DNA of 40,484 bases from Bacteroidales bacterium. GTDB taxonomy: Bacteria; Bacteroidota; Bacteroidia; Bacteroidales; GCA-2748055. Both the position numbers and the translations under genes were made by a program. How positions within the stretch are numbered: the first letter of the stretch is position 1; every line of letters begins with the position of its first letter. Location of the stretch: contig JAOZUK010000026.1 in the NCBI GenBank assembly GCA_029938715.1, positions 1 through 40,484 of the forward strand, in the 5' to 3' direction. This document shows, one piece after another, positions 27,149 to 36,197 of the stretch. The notes under the pieces were generated by a model. That model saw only the letters and a list, made by a program, of their open reading frames with translations, ran no database searches and was not told where the DNA came from.

Positions 27149-30100
27149 ATGTTACAAAAGTCATTTTGTGTCTTATTTGGATGTGCCATTATTTGTATGA
27201 TACCCCTGTTCAGCCAGGAGGCCATATCACTTGAAGGAACATGGAAAGTAAAACTGGATCCTGAAAATGCTGGAATGGTAGAGAAATGGTTCAATGATTC
27301 CTTCACCGACGAAATCACCCTGCCCGGTTCACTGGATGAGCATGGTATCGGGAACCCCCTTCCCGAAATTCATATGGGTAAACTGACCAGCGAAACCCGA
27401 TACGTGGGATCTGCATGGTACCAGAAGGAGGTGGTGATCCCTGAAACCTGGAAGAATCGCAGGATCGAACTGACCCTGGAACGTGCCTGCTGGGAAACCA
27501 CCGTCTATGTGGATGGAGTTCATACCCCCATTGAGAACAGTCTGACTACCCAGCATCTTCATGACCTGACAGGAATGCTCACCCCGGGAATACACCTCCT
27601 CACCATTCAAGTGGATAACACAGTAAAAATCAATATCGGGCATACATTTGGAAATATGCTCTGGCCCCATGCACTCAGTGAGGAGAGCCAGACAAACTGG
27701 AACGGTATCATTGGAAAGATTGAACTGATTTCCACACCAATGGTATGGATCCAAGATCTTCAGGCCTACCCTGATCTGGAGAAGAAGAATATCAGGATTG
27801 CTTTGAAATTGCGTAACCGGAGCGGTAGCCCGGTACACGGAACACTTGATCTCTCCATGGATCCTGATGGCAGCCGGTTAGAAGATCTGTCATTCAGCTT
27901 TGGAGGAGCGGACACCATACTTGAAGTAGAACTGCCCTTTGGGGAAAGCCCACGTTACTGGGATGAATTCAATCCCGGGCTTTATACACTGAAGGCTCGT
28001 ATTGAAACACGCTATGGAGGAAATCAACAATCCGTTCAAACCGGATTGAGAGACTTTAAGGCAGTGGAGCAACATTTTTTACTGAATGGACGCAAGATTT
28101 ATCTAAGGGGAAAAGTGTGCTCCGCCATTTTTCCTCTGACCGGCTATCCGCCCATGGCAGTGGACAGGTGGAGAGAGATCTTTCAGATCTATAAGGATTA
28201 TGGACTGAACCACCTGCGCTGTCACTCCTGGTGCCCTCCCGAAGCAGCCTTCCGGGTTGCTGATGAAATGGGATTTGTGCTGCAGATTGAGCCACCGCTC
28301 TGGGATGGATATGGATTGGTGGGAAGCATTCCGGAAAGGGCAGCATTTATTCTGAAAGAGACCGGTAGAATGGTTGAATCCTATGGAAATCATCCCTCCT
28401 TCTGCCTGATGTCCCTGGGTAATGAGCTGGGAGACGGAACAGATCCTTACCTGGCATACCTGCTGGATTATTTGAAAAAGAAAGATTCCCGCCACCTCTA
28501 TACCTCCACAACGCACCCTGTAGGAATGGATCGGAAAGATGATTTTTTCGTAGCCGCAGCCACGCCCAAAGGTAGTTGCCGGGGGATTAAACCATTTACA
28601 GATTACCGGGAACAACTGGATCTCCTTGAGCGACCCCTGATTGCCCATGAACTGGGACAACCAGCCATGTACCCCGATTACAAAGAGATTGGAAAATATA
28701 CCGGGCATCTGAAGCCCAGGCACCTCATTGCATTCCGTAAGTCTCTGGAGAAAAAACATATGTTGGACCAGGCAGATGACTTTGTAAGGGCATCCGGTGC
28801 GCTGCTGGTGGAGATCTACAAGGAGAATATCGAGGCCCAGCTTCGAACGCCCAATAGTGCCGGGTTCCAGCTCCTGGATATCCAGGATTACCCGGGACAT
28901 GGTCTGGCTACCATCGGAATACTGGATGCTTTCCTCGATTCGAAAGGACTTATTACTTCTGAAGAATACAGGAGGTTTTGCAGTCAAACGGTTCCCCTCA
29001 TTCGCATGCCGGGATTTGTCTATACTAATAGCCAGGTGCTGAAGGCCAGTGCAGAGGTAGCTCACTATGGTCCGACCGACATCATGGATCAGACGTTTCA
29101 ATGGCGAATCATCAATGGCAAAGGGAAAGCCATCTATTCAGGAGTATTCGCAAAAGCAACCATCTCTACCGGGACCACAACCGCACTGGGTACCATTGAG
29201 GCCGACCTCTCAAAAATCAGAAAGCCTGAGCAACTTCAGATTGAGGTATTCCTATCCGGGACCAAGGTGATCAACTCCTGGAAGTGCTGGGTATATCCAA
29301 CTGAGGGGAAAGTTGAAATTCCAGATGATATCCTACTTACATCCCAACTGGATGAGCAGGCACTTGAAGTCCTGCAGCAGGGCGGGAAAGTCCTGATCAT
29401 TCCTGAACCCGAAACCCTCGAACATGTTGAAGTGGCCCGGTGGGATCCGGTGTTCTGGAGCTACCAGCTGTTCTCACAACCCAAAATCATGGGAATTCTC
29501 TGCGATACGGATCATCCAGCATTGGATCTGTTTCCCACCGCGTTCCATTCTGACTGGCAATGGCGTGATTTGCTGGACCAGTCTGAAGCACTGGTCATCG
29601 ACAACACACCTCCAGCTTATCGTCCTATAGTCCAGTTTGTACCCGATTTCAACACCAACTTCAAACTCTCCGCACTGATGGAAGCCAGGGTAGGTAACGG
29701 GGCTATTATGATCTGTAATATTGATCTCTTAAACAATAAAACACATCCTGAAACTGCGAACCAACTTCTCAGATCCATCCTGAGCTATATGGAATCCAGA
29801 CAATTTATTTCAGCACCTGTACTGGAAACGGAACTGGTTGAAGAGCTTCTGAAGCGTGTTCCGGAAAACAGCAACAAAAGTGAGGAACCAGATGCATCTC
29901 AAGCTGTAGTTCATGTGGATGCAGGTGCACTGAGCACCATCGGCCCGCCAAAGAGATGGAGTGAAGATGGTGAACTGGACCAGGTCAATGCATTGAAAGA
30001 AGATTATGCCTACTCGGTGGAAGGATCGGTTTACGTAGATATTAACCAGTCTGTCTGGTTCGGTGATAACCTGAAGATCAGGGTAAGCTGTCCTGCCGGT

Positions 30101-30334
30101 TTTAAAGGATCCTTTTATGTATACATGAATGACGTGAACAGTCAAGGCAGAGCTGCCCATATCTTCTTTTGCGGACAGGATAAAGGACCCCTGCGCCGGT
30201 ATGACCGCAACGGTGTTTGGCTCAGGTTTGAGGTCACTCCGGAAATGGCTCAAAGCGGAGAATTACTTTTTGATGCCCGCAATGATGCCGGCCCCAATGT
30301 TACTGTTGAAAAACTGATATTAATCGCTGATTAA
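27149..30334 (+). CDS. GH2 family glycoside hydrolase, secreted
   Basis: 1061 residues from ATG 27149, chosen because it gives a proper signal peptide (MLQKSFCVLFGCAIICMIPLFSQ); the frame is open 47 codons further upstream without protein-like sequence. GH2 architecture: sugar-binding jelly-roll (LEGTWKVKLDPEN, VGSAWYQKEVVIP, WETTVYVDG), immunoglobulin-like domain, then a TIM barrel with acid/base Glu426 in SLGNELGDG and nucleophile candidate Glu501 in LIAHELGQ. After the barrel are extra beta domains, with a flavodoxin-like stretch (VLQQGGKVLIIPEPE) and a terminal module near 950-1061. GH2 members include beta-galactosidases, glucuronidases and mannosidases; the substrate cannot be inferred. 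It leads a plus-strand operon with the GH99-like gene 12 bases downstream. A GH2 tail remnant related to its C-terminus lies at 10832-11078. Confidence 0.88.
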   Translation: MLQKSFCVLFGCAIICMIPLFSQEAISLEGTWKVKLDPENAGMVEKWFNDSFTDEITLPGSLDEHGIGNPLPEIHMGKLTSETRYVGSAWYQKEVVIPETWKNRRIELTLERACWETTVYVDGVHTPIENSLTTQHLHDLTGMLTPGIHLLTIQVDNTVKINIGHTFGNMLWPHALSEESQTNWNGIIGKIELISTPMVWIQDLQAYPDLEKKNIRIALKLRNRSGSPVHGTLDLSMDPDGSRLEDLSFSFGGADTILEVELPFGESPRYWDEFNPGLYTLKARIETRYGGNQQSVQTGLRDFKAVEQHFLLNGRKIYLRGKVCSAIFPLTGYPPMAVDRWREIFQIYKDYGLNHLRCHSWCPPEAAFRVADEMGFVLQIEPPLWDGYGLVGSIPERAAFILKETGRMVESYGNHPSFCLMSLGNELGDGTDPYLAYLLDYLKKKDSRHLYTSTTHPVGMDRKDDFFVAAATPKGSCRGIKPFTDYREQLDLLERPLIAHELGQPAMYPDYKEIGKYTGHLKPRHLIAFRKSLEKKHMLDQADDFVRASGALLVEIYKENIEAQLRTPNSAGFQLLDIQDYPGHGLATIGILDAFLDSKGLITSEEYRRFCSQTVPLIRMPGFVYTNSQVLKASAEVAHYGPTDIMDQTFQWRIINGKGKAIYSGVFAKATISTGTTTALGTIEADLSKIRKPEQLQIEVFLSGTKVINSWKCWVYPTEGKVEIPDDILLTSQLDEQALEVLQQGGKVLIIPEPETLEHVEVARWDPVFWSYQLFSQPKIMGILCDTDHPALDLFPTAFHSDWQWRDLLDQSEALVIDNTPPAYRPIVQFVPDFNTNFKLSALMEARVGNGAIMICNIDLLNNKTHPETANQLLRSILSYMESRQFISAPVLETELVEELLKRVPENSNKSEEPDASQAVVHVDAGALSTIGPPKRWSEDGELDQVNALKEDYAYSVEGSVYVDINQSVWFGDNLKIRVSCPAGFKGSFYVYMNDVNSQGRAAHIFFCGQDKGPLRRYDRNGVWLRFEVTPEMAQSGELLFDARNDAGPNVTVEKLILIAD

Positions 30335-30346
30335 AAAAAATTAAAC

Positions 30347-31528
30347 ATGAAGAATATTCCCCTTTTAACAGTGATCCTCTTTACCCTGCTTGCAGCCTGT
30401 GTACAGGAGGATAAAATAACCGTGGCAGCCTACTACTTCCCCAATTATCATGAAGATCAACGAAATACATCCTATTTTGAAGATGGATGGACAGAGTGGG
30501 AACTGGTAAAAGAGGCTCAACCCAGATTCCCCAACCACCATCAGCCCAATCTCCCTGCCTGGGGTTATACCGATGAGGCCGATCCGGTTCAGATGGCTCA
30601 AAAAATTAAAGCAGCTGCCGACCATGGAATTGATGCCTTTATATTTGATTGGTACATGTATGAAGATGGTCCTTTTCTCGAACGGGGTCTGGATGAAGGA
30701 TTTTTGAAGGCTGAGAATACCGAGCTCCTCAAGTTTGGATTGATGTGGGCCAATCACGACTGGGTGGACATACATCCTTATACGCGCGGAGAAGAACAAA
30801 AATTACTTTATCCGGCAATCGTTACCCCGGAAAGGTTTGATGAGATCTGTGATTTTGTAATAGAGAACTATTTTACCAGATCAAACTACTGGAAGATTGA
30901 TGGCAAAGCCTATTTCTCGGTATATGATGTGCAGAAGTTTGTGGAAGGGTTTGGCAGCATGGAAGCCACGAAAGCAGCCATGGACCGCATGCGCGAAAAA
31001 GCCAGAGCAGCCGGACTAAAAGGGGTACACTGGAACCTGGTGGCCTGGGGAAACCCCATTCTTCCGGTGGAAAAGGCACCCTCCAATACACCCGAGCTTA
31101 TCGAAATGCTGGGATTTGATTCAAGCACCTCCTATGTCTGGATTCACCATGTGCCCCTTCCTGAAACACAAACCGATTTCAACTATGTAAGGGATGCCTA
31201 TTTTGAGCACTGGGACAAGGCGAAAACAGAATATGGAGTTCCCTATTATCCCAATGTGACTATGGGTTGGGATCCTACTCCCCGATGCAACCTGGAATCG
31301 GAATGGGCACCGGTCGGTTATCCCTTTATGAATACCATCGGTAACAATACCCCCGATAACTTTAAGATTGCGCTTCAGAAGACCAAAGAAAAATTGCTGG
31401 CTGATCCAAACGGACCGAGAATACTGAATATCAACTGCTGGAACGAATGGACCGAAGGGAGTTACCTGGAACCCGACAAAGTAAATGGTATGGCTTACCT
31501 GGAGGCGGTTAAGGAGGTATTTGAATGA
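30347..31528 (+). CDS. GH99/WbsX-like lipoprotein (glycosyl hydrolase-like TIM barrel)
   Basis: 393 residues with a lipobox (LLAAC, Cys18). The sequence matches the WbsX/GHPP group: VAAYYFPNYHEDQRNT, GWTEWELVKEAQPRFPNHHQPNLP, AADHGIDAFIFDWYMYEDG, ENYFTRSNYWKIDGKAYFSVYD and, near the end, INCWNEWTEGSYLEPD. Relatives were first annotated as O-antigen glycosyltransferases, but the fold is a GH99/GH71-like barrel and lipoprotein versions are common in polysaccharide-degradation loci, so an endo-acting hydrolase is plausible. Candidate carboxylates lie in the WNEW motif near the C-terminus. It overlaps the next gene by ATGA. Confidence 0.82.
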   Translation: MKNIPLLTVILFTLLAACVQEDKITVAAYYFPNYHEDQRNTSYFEDGWTEWELVKEAQPRFPNHHQPNLPAWGYTDEADPVQMAQKIKAAADHGIDAFIFDWYMYEDGPFLERGLDEGFLKAENTELLKFGLMWANHDWVDIHPYTRGEEQKLLYPAIVTPERFDEICDFVIENYFTRSNYWKIDGKAYFSVYDVQKFVEGFGSMEATKAAMDRMREKARAAGLKGVHWNLVAWGNPILPVEKAPSNTPELIEMLGFDSSTSYVWIHHVPLPETQTDFNYVRDAYFEHWDKAKTEYGVPYYPNVTMGWDPTPRCNLESEWAPVGYPFMNTIGNNTPDNFKIALQKTKEKLLADPNGPRILNINCWNEWTEGSYLEPDKVNGMAYLEAVKEVFE

Positions 31529-32657
31529 ATATAAAATTCAAACTGGAAGGGCTGTTTGCTTTACTCCTGCTGGTATCCAGCATCACCATGAAGGGTCAGG
31601 ACAATCTGGCCGGCACTGCTGTTGCTGCTGCGGACACTTTTCATATAGATCATCCTGCTGCTGCTGCTATAGATGGGATACAGTTGATGGTGGAGGATGG
31701 GAAGTGTTAGCAATGGATACTCTGGATATAAGTGAGATTAATATTGCTCCAGGCGCCACAGCCACAGCTGATGAATCCAGTGAGAACGGTCCGCCGTCAG
31801 GAGCCATTGACGGCGACACCACCGATTGGACAGGATGGTCCGTGACCTCTACTTTTGAACATGCACCCCACTGGATGGAGCTAACATGGGAATCTGCCCA
31901 ATCTGTGAATAAGGTGGTCTTATATACAACTTCAGCAGCGGATGGGGCCTATGCTTTAAGGGGATACCGGATTCAATACTGGGATGGTGCAGACTATCAG
32001 GATCTGGATACGATTAGCGGCAACATGGCAGCTCGAATTACAAGCACCTTTCCTTCGGCTGTCACTACAAAAATCAGAATCTACTGTGAGGAACCTGACT
32101 CTGCAAGCAAATGGTACCGCATCAGTGAGTTGGAGGTTTATACCGATGTAAAGATTGAACCTCACTGGCTGGAACTTACCTGGGCTGCCCCAAAAATCAT
32201 GAATAAGGTGGTTCTATTTACTAATTCAAATGAGAATGGAGCCTACGCATTAAGGGGCTATGATATTCAATACTGGGACGGCACGACCTATCGAACTGCA
32301 GCATCTGTAAGTGGAAATTCAGATGGAAGGGTGTCGAACACCTTTCCATCTGTTAATACCTCTAAGATCAGGATCTATTGTAAGGAGCCTGATTCTGCAA
32401 GCAAGTGGTATCGCATCAATGAGCTGGAAGTCTATTACGATGCGCCTAAACCGGTTGAAATTGTTCCTCACTGGCTTGAGCTATCCTGGGAATCGGCTTT
32501 GACCATGAACCGGATTGTCCTGTATCCCAATTCGGCAAAGGAGGGTGCCTTTGCATTAAGAGCTTATGATATTCAATACCTGGAGGACTCTGCATGGCAT
32601 CCCCTGGCCGCTGTAATCGACAACACAAAGGCTGAGGTGACCAGTTATTCAGAATGA
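31525..32657 (+). pseudogene. secreted F5/8-type (discoidin) repeat protein, frameshifted and 3'-truncated
   Basis: The start ATG at 31525 overlaps the preceding stop (ATGA) and encodes a signal peptide (FKLEGLFALLLLVSSITMKGQ). It reads to AAAAIDG near 31675, then runs into TAG 31708-31710. Reading continues in the neighbouring frame: DTVDGGGWEVLAMDTLDIS and on to 32657. One G missing from the GATGGG run near 31672-31677 would restore AIDG-D-TVDGGGW, matching the later AIDGDTTDWTGW. Three discoidin-like units follow (at 31866, 32160 and 32466), with PHWxELxW and RAYDIQY or RGYxIQYWDG motifs. The third stops abruptly after AEVTS, where the first two continue with TFPSxxTxKIRIYCxEPDSASKWYRI. 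It would bind glycan or cell surface. The frameshift may be real decay or a sequence error. Confidence 0.75.
31866..32645 (+). repeat. three tandem discoidin-like domain units in the coding sequence
   Basis: Units start at 31866, 32160 and 32466, about 294-306 bases each. Units 1 and 2 end almost identically (EPDSASKWYRIxELEVY). Unit 3 is cut at the junction near 32645. Each unit lacks the N-terminal AIDG part of a full F5/8 domain except the first, so the array looks like duplicated C-terminal halves. Confidence 0.75.
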
Positions 32658-34099
32658 AGTTCGGAGCATTCAGATGGTTCATGGTAGCAAAGTGGATGGC
32701 AGCTCCATCAATGGTCGTTTGCATGGCATCGTGAATATGGTTGTATTCAACCACGTTTCCGCCCTGATTACAAAAAACAAAGATACCGTTACGCGAAAGG
32801 TCCTCGAAATGATTGTGACCAATATAGTTGCCTGCGATGTGATTCAGGATCGGAGCGACCTTCTCTGCAGCTTTGCCGGGTGTATAGACCTTGGAATCGT
32901 CCATGTAGGATAAGCGCGAACCTGTGAGCAATACGCCCCCTCCTCCCGGGTATAAAACTGTATTCTGGTGAAAATAGTTCTGCTTACAATCCAGGTGCAA
33001 CCACAGTGCATACCCCCCAATATTCTCGAAATGGCAATTATCGATTCGGCAATTTGATGCATTTTCAAACACGACTGCTCCATCGGTATGCACCCTGGCC
33101 TCTATATGACCCAGGGTATAAGTAGCATGGCGAAACTCCAATCCTTTGAAATTAACATACTTCACATGTGTTCCATTCTCAACATCTCCTTTTAAGAAGA
33201 GAATGCGATTCAGATAGGGGGCAATAAATTCCTGATTGTTGGGATCCTGACCCTCTTCGGGTTTAAAGTACAGGCGTCCTTTTCGAGTGTCGAGATACCA
33301 CTCCCCGGACTGATCCAGCTCAGATTTTACCCCCTCGATCCAGAACCAGTTTCCCTCGATCACTTCTCCATGTCGCTCTCTTGGACCGATTGAAATGGTT
33401 GAATTAGGGACATCCACTTCGGAGACATCGTTCCGTTGATTAAAGAACCTCCAGTTTGATACAATATTTATTTGTGCATCCTCTTCACTCCCCCACGCTT
33501 CCCTGACTTGTCCGGGAGCCAGTTCAATATGACTCAATGACCCTCCGCTTGCATACAAAAAAGGATTCTCCTGATCTGCATTGGGATAGCGGGCCCTGAT
33601 AGCCCTTTTGCCGTCTACAAATAACTGTCTGAAATTCCAGCCCTCTCCCGGCTCCTGCCTATACTCTTCCGCTCTGTTTATGTCTTTTTCCCAGGCCCTG
33701 GCTTGTGGGAGATCCAAAAACCAGATCCCATCATAAGCTTCCTGCCAATGCCCATCCAATAACTTTCCTCCGCTCAACACAACCCTCTCTCCTTCAGCAG
33801 CCCTCCAGGTTACCGGAGATAATTCAGTACCTGAATCTTCAGGATAAAACTCAAGAGTCTTGTCCAGATTTGTCTATGCTTTGAACAACCTTCCTGGCCC
33901 TCCCCAGGGTTGCGAATGGATGACGTTTTGAACCCTTACCCAGATCGTTCCCATTTAATGAAACGTAGTACCTTTGAGTTTTATAGCTCTTCACGGAGGA
34001 AGAATTCTCTGATCTTTCAATTTCATTGCAAGCGCAAACAACTGCGAAAGAAATCAAGATCAGAATAAAACTACATATTTTGATTTTCAGGACAACCAT
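32650..34099 (-). pseudogene. GH141-like parallel beta-helix glycosidase, broken
   Basis: The gene starts at ATG 34099 with a signal (ILILISFAVVCACN, lipobox-like VCAC) and the usual opening YYVSLNGNDLGKGSKRHPFATL. It hits TGA at 33851. The next recognisable piece, in another frame, is LEFYPEDSGTELSPVTWRA from 33855 downward, then LSGGKLLDGHW, FRQLFVDGKRAIRARYPN and many beta-helix turns ending near IFVFCNQGGNVVEYNHIHDA and GAAIHFATMNH. Between the two parts the VYLRGGTYYL-type strand normal to this family is missing, so a short deletion plus frameshift occurred. The 3' end loses similarity near 32650 where the opposite-strand discoidin gene begins, so the C-terminal third is gone. GH141 members are fucosidases or xylanases of pectin and xylan. 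The family call is by motif. Confidence 0.75.
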
Positions 34100-34144
34100 G
34101 TTTCAATTTTTGTTGAGGGAAACTGTTTGCACTTACCCAGCTTT

Positions 34145-35095
34145 CTAGAATAGATTGTTGGAGATATTAAATCCTAGATTATCAATTCTTTTTTGAAGTA
34201 AAATCCCGTATTTATCTTTCATTTCATCAGATAAAAAACTTATATCAATCAATTCAAACCAGGAAGACAGAGCTTTTTGAATGGTATCTACCATCTTTTC
34301 AATGATTTTATCAGTTAAACCACACCGCTCTTTTCCAAAATAATTAACCAGTACATCGTAGTTGAGATTGCTTTTTTTTCCTTTCAATGTTAAAGCAATT
34401 TCTTCAAATTCACCTTGAAGTAAAATAGAAGAGTTTAACAAGTCATATGCTGGTGAAAGTTCAACTTTACCGTTCCTGAGAATTACAGAATAATTTTTAA
34501 GGTGCATGTCTTCATTCCCAATCAAATAGCTGAAAATCACTATTTTGAATAAACGCGCTTTTTCAATAGCCGGGAAAGTGCAGTATTCATCTATCAACTT
34601 CACCAGCTTTTCCATGGAAAAATTGTACTTGGTATCCCTGCCTAAACCTGCTAATTGAGCAAAATCCTCAACTGCAACCTTGTCCTTCTGTCCCTTTCTG
34701 TCAAATCGTTTGATGAAGTAAGTCAACGAGCCATCCTTCGAATATATTAAACCGTGTAAGGGAACTTCAATTCCAATGCTTGCAGCCAAACGCATGGTGA
34801 GGTCTTCATTTTGTGGTAGCTCAGGAAATAGGTGATGCTGGGGCTTCAGGATGTACCTCCCTCTTTTATCGACAATATCAAAAGAACCTTTTTTGATATT
34901 TAGAACTGCGCTTAGTTTAGGTTGGACTCCCTGTATGGACATTTTTGTTGCCCTTTGCATCGCTTCAGCCCGTAACTCCTCAGCGGTAAAGTCAAGCAAT
35001 GCAAGCGTTTTTAATGTGGGTGACAAAAACTTTAAACCCTTTTCACTATAAGTTTTATCATAACAAGGGCTGTATGTTATCGGGCAATGATTCAC
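34145..35095 (-). CDS. hipT: HipT-type serine/threonine kinase toxin (HipA core without N-subdomain)
   Basis: 316 residues, matching the kinase part of HipA. The glycine-rich loop is MSIQGVQPKLS with Ser53, the ATP-binding lysine is in YILKP (Lys84), the catalytic loop is GNEDMHLKN (Asp196) and the metal-binding Asp218 is in AYDLLN. In HipBST systems the HipA N-terminal subdomain is a separate protein, HipS, and HipT phosphorylates a tRNA-related target (tryptophanyl-tRNA synthetase in the characterised E. coli O127 case). Here the loop has S-I-Q instead of the S-I-S motif with two phosphorylatable serines reported there. It overlaps hipS by ATGA. All key kinase residues are intact, so the toxin is probably functional. 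It lies just beyond the start of the broken GH141-like gene. Confidence 0.88.
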   Translation of the reverse strand: MNHCPITYSPCYDKTYSEKGLKFLSPTLKTLALLDFTAEELRAEAMQRATKMSIQGVQPKLSAVLNIKKGSFDIVDKRGRYILKPQHHLFPELPQNEDLTMRLAASIGIEVPLHGLIYSKDGSLTYFIKRFDRKGQKDKVAVEDFAQLAGLGRDTKYNFSMEKLVKLIDEYCTFPAIEKARLFKIVIFSYLIGNEDMHLKNYSVILRNGKVELSPAYDLLNSSILLQGEFEEIALTLKGKKSNLNYDVLVNYFGKERCGLTDKIIEKMVDTIQKALSSWFELIDISFLSDEMKDKYGILLQKRIDNLGFNISNNLF

Positions 35096-35406
35096 GGTGA
35101 AATTTCTTTTACAGTTACATGACCCACCATATCATCTCCAACAGCCAGTAGTTGGGTGTAAAAATCATTTCGGTCTATTTTCCTAAATTTTAACAGGCCT
35201 TCCAGTTGAAAGCCTTCCGGGAGCAGTCCTTCAAAAAAAGGTGGGAACGAATCGAATTCATATCCCGTCAGGCTTAAAGGCATCGTTAGAGATACAGGAA
35301 ATCCTGTATATCCAGATGTGTATTCAAAATGGTATTTTTTACCAATCTCAAGTTCCTTTAGCTCACCTGCTTCCTGTCCATTTACAAATACTTTAGCTGC
35401 TCTCAT
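35092..35406 (-). CDS. hipS: HipS-like protein (HipA N-terminal subdomain as separate gene)
   Basis: 104 residues equivalent to the HipA N-subdomain 1: AKVFVNGQEAGELKELEIGKKYHFEY, PVSLTMPLSLTGYEFDSFPPFFEGLLPEG and LAVGDDMVGHVTV. FFEGLLPEG is the typical signature. In tripartite systems HipS acts as the antitoxin that neutralises HipT, while HipB represses and augments. It overlaps hipB by 14 bases and hipT by ATGA, so the three proteins should be made in a coupled ratio. Start ATG 35404-35406 is the only Met near the domain start. A fused HipA is excluded because each frame has its own start and stop. Confidence 0.88.
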   Translation of the reverse strand: MRAAKVFVNGQEAGELKELEIGKKYHFEYTSGYTGFPVSLTMPLSLTGYEFDSFPPFFEGLLPEGFQLEGLLKFRKIDRNDFYTQLLAVGDDMVGHVTVKEISP

Positions 35407-35629
35407 TATTAAGAATTTGGTTCATATAAGGACTATTCAGCTGAACTTTAATATTTAGCACTGTTAGTATTTTTCGTAAAGTATTCAATTGTATCGTTCC
35501 CTTGCCTTTCTCCATATCAAACACAACTGTTTTTCCAACTCCAGCCATTTCTGCCAACTGCAGTTGACTCAGTCCTGCAGCCTTACGATGTTTTCTAATA
35601 ATACTTGCCAATAATTCAGGTTCTAACAT
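35393..35629 (-). CDS. hipB: HipB-like XRE-family DNA-binding antitoxin
   Basis: 78 residues with a Cro/C1-type helix-turn-helix: IIRKHRKAAGLSQLQLAEMAGVGKTVVFDMEKGKGTIQLNTLRKILTVLNI. This is the first gene of the HipBST cassette and should repress its promoter together with HipS and HipT. The start (ATG 35627-35629) is two bases after the TAA of the Ig-like gene on the same strand, so either that gene drives it or a promoter lies inside its 3' end (see 35649-35679). The sequence is normal in length for the family and shows no damage. Confidence 0.85.
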   Translation of the reverse strand: MLEPELLASIIRKHRKAAGLSQLQLAEMAGVGKTVVFDMEKGKGTIQLNTLRKILTVLNIKVQLNSPYMNQILNNESS

Positions 35630-35631
35630 AA

Positions 35632-36147
35632 TTATATTGCTAAAGCGGTAAATATAGTGTATTTGATTTCGCCAAGCAAGTGATATCGCACATTATTACT
35701 GCTACAGAGGGAAATAACAACTGATTCATAAATAAAATCATAATGATTTACCAATATTACTGCCTCGGCAGTAATATTATTCATTAATATACAATCCGGT
35801 ATTTTTGTGGTTCCTACAAAAAGCTCGGATAAAATAGTATCAAGTATCGTTCCTCCGGCATCAAAGGCAATGGCCTGTATTTGGTAATAACCTGCTTGCA
35901 AATCGGTAATTGTATGCTCAAATGGGGCACTCAGGTCTTCACCAATTTTTACCTCGTTCTGGTAAAACTCCATTTTATTAACCTGATCGGCATTATCGCC
36001 GTCAACAGATACAATGTAAAGAGCATCGGAACCGGGGCGGTAACTGCTCATCGTACCAGGGATTGAGAAAGAAATGTCCTGGGCATTTAATCCACTGAAC
36101 ATGGCAAATGCTGATATCAGTATAAGAAATTTCGATTTGAATTTCAT
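35632..36147 (-). CDS. small secreted Ig-like domain protein, C-terminus probably displaced
   Basis: 171 residues with a clear Sec signal peptide (MKFKSKFLILISAFAMFSGLNAQ). Residues about 40-115 form an Ig-like bacterial surface module: NKMEFYQNEVKIGEDLSAPFEHTITDLQAGYYQIQAIAFD. This is the pattern of Ig domains attached to glycosidases. From roughly residue 120 the sequence (NHYDFIYESVVISLCSSNNVRYH...) no longer resembles a domain and looks like chance reading. I infer that the gene was cut here and that its present stop is in sequence brought in with hipBST. Its 51-base distance from the propeller gene upstream suggests it was once part of that unit. Function of the remaining part: glycan or cell-surface binding at most. 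Confidence 0.5.
   Translation of the reverse strand: MKFKSKFLILISAFAMFSGLNAQDISFSIPGTMSSYRPGSDALYIVSVDGDNADQVNKMEFYQNEVKIGEDLSAPFEHTITDLQAGYYQIQAIAFDAGGTILDTILSELFVGTTKIPDCILMNNITAEAVILVNHYDFIYESVVISLCSSNNVRYHLLGEIKYTIFTALAI
35649..35679 (-). promoter_or_regulatory. possible hipBST promoter
   Basis: On the minus strand TTG at 35679-35677 is followed after 20 bases by TATATTTA at 35656-35649, matching the spacing of the ATPase promoter though the last base of the -7 box is A. It lies within the doubtful 3' end of the Ig-like gene and would leave a leader of about 15 bases. Weak. Confidence 0.3.
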
Positions 36148-36197
36148 TTTTTTCTTTTAATAATAAGTCGCAGGGTGATTTAGCTTACAATATCATG

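Noticed and set aside
28103-29101. 332-codon minus-strand open frame
   Set aside because: It is antisense to the GH2 barrel, which has clear acid/base and nucleophile motifs on the plus strand; the antisense translation shows no domain.
31660-31715. Programmed ribosomal frameshift in the discoidin gene
   Set aside because: No slippery heptamer followed by a stem-loop was recognised, and the gene is also truncated at 3', so decay or error is simpler.
34145-35406. Frameshifted single hipA gene
   Set aside because: Each frame has its own start and stop with an ATGA overlap and the split falls at the known HipS/HipT boundary, so it is a tripartite system rather than a mutation.
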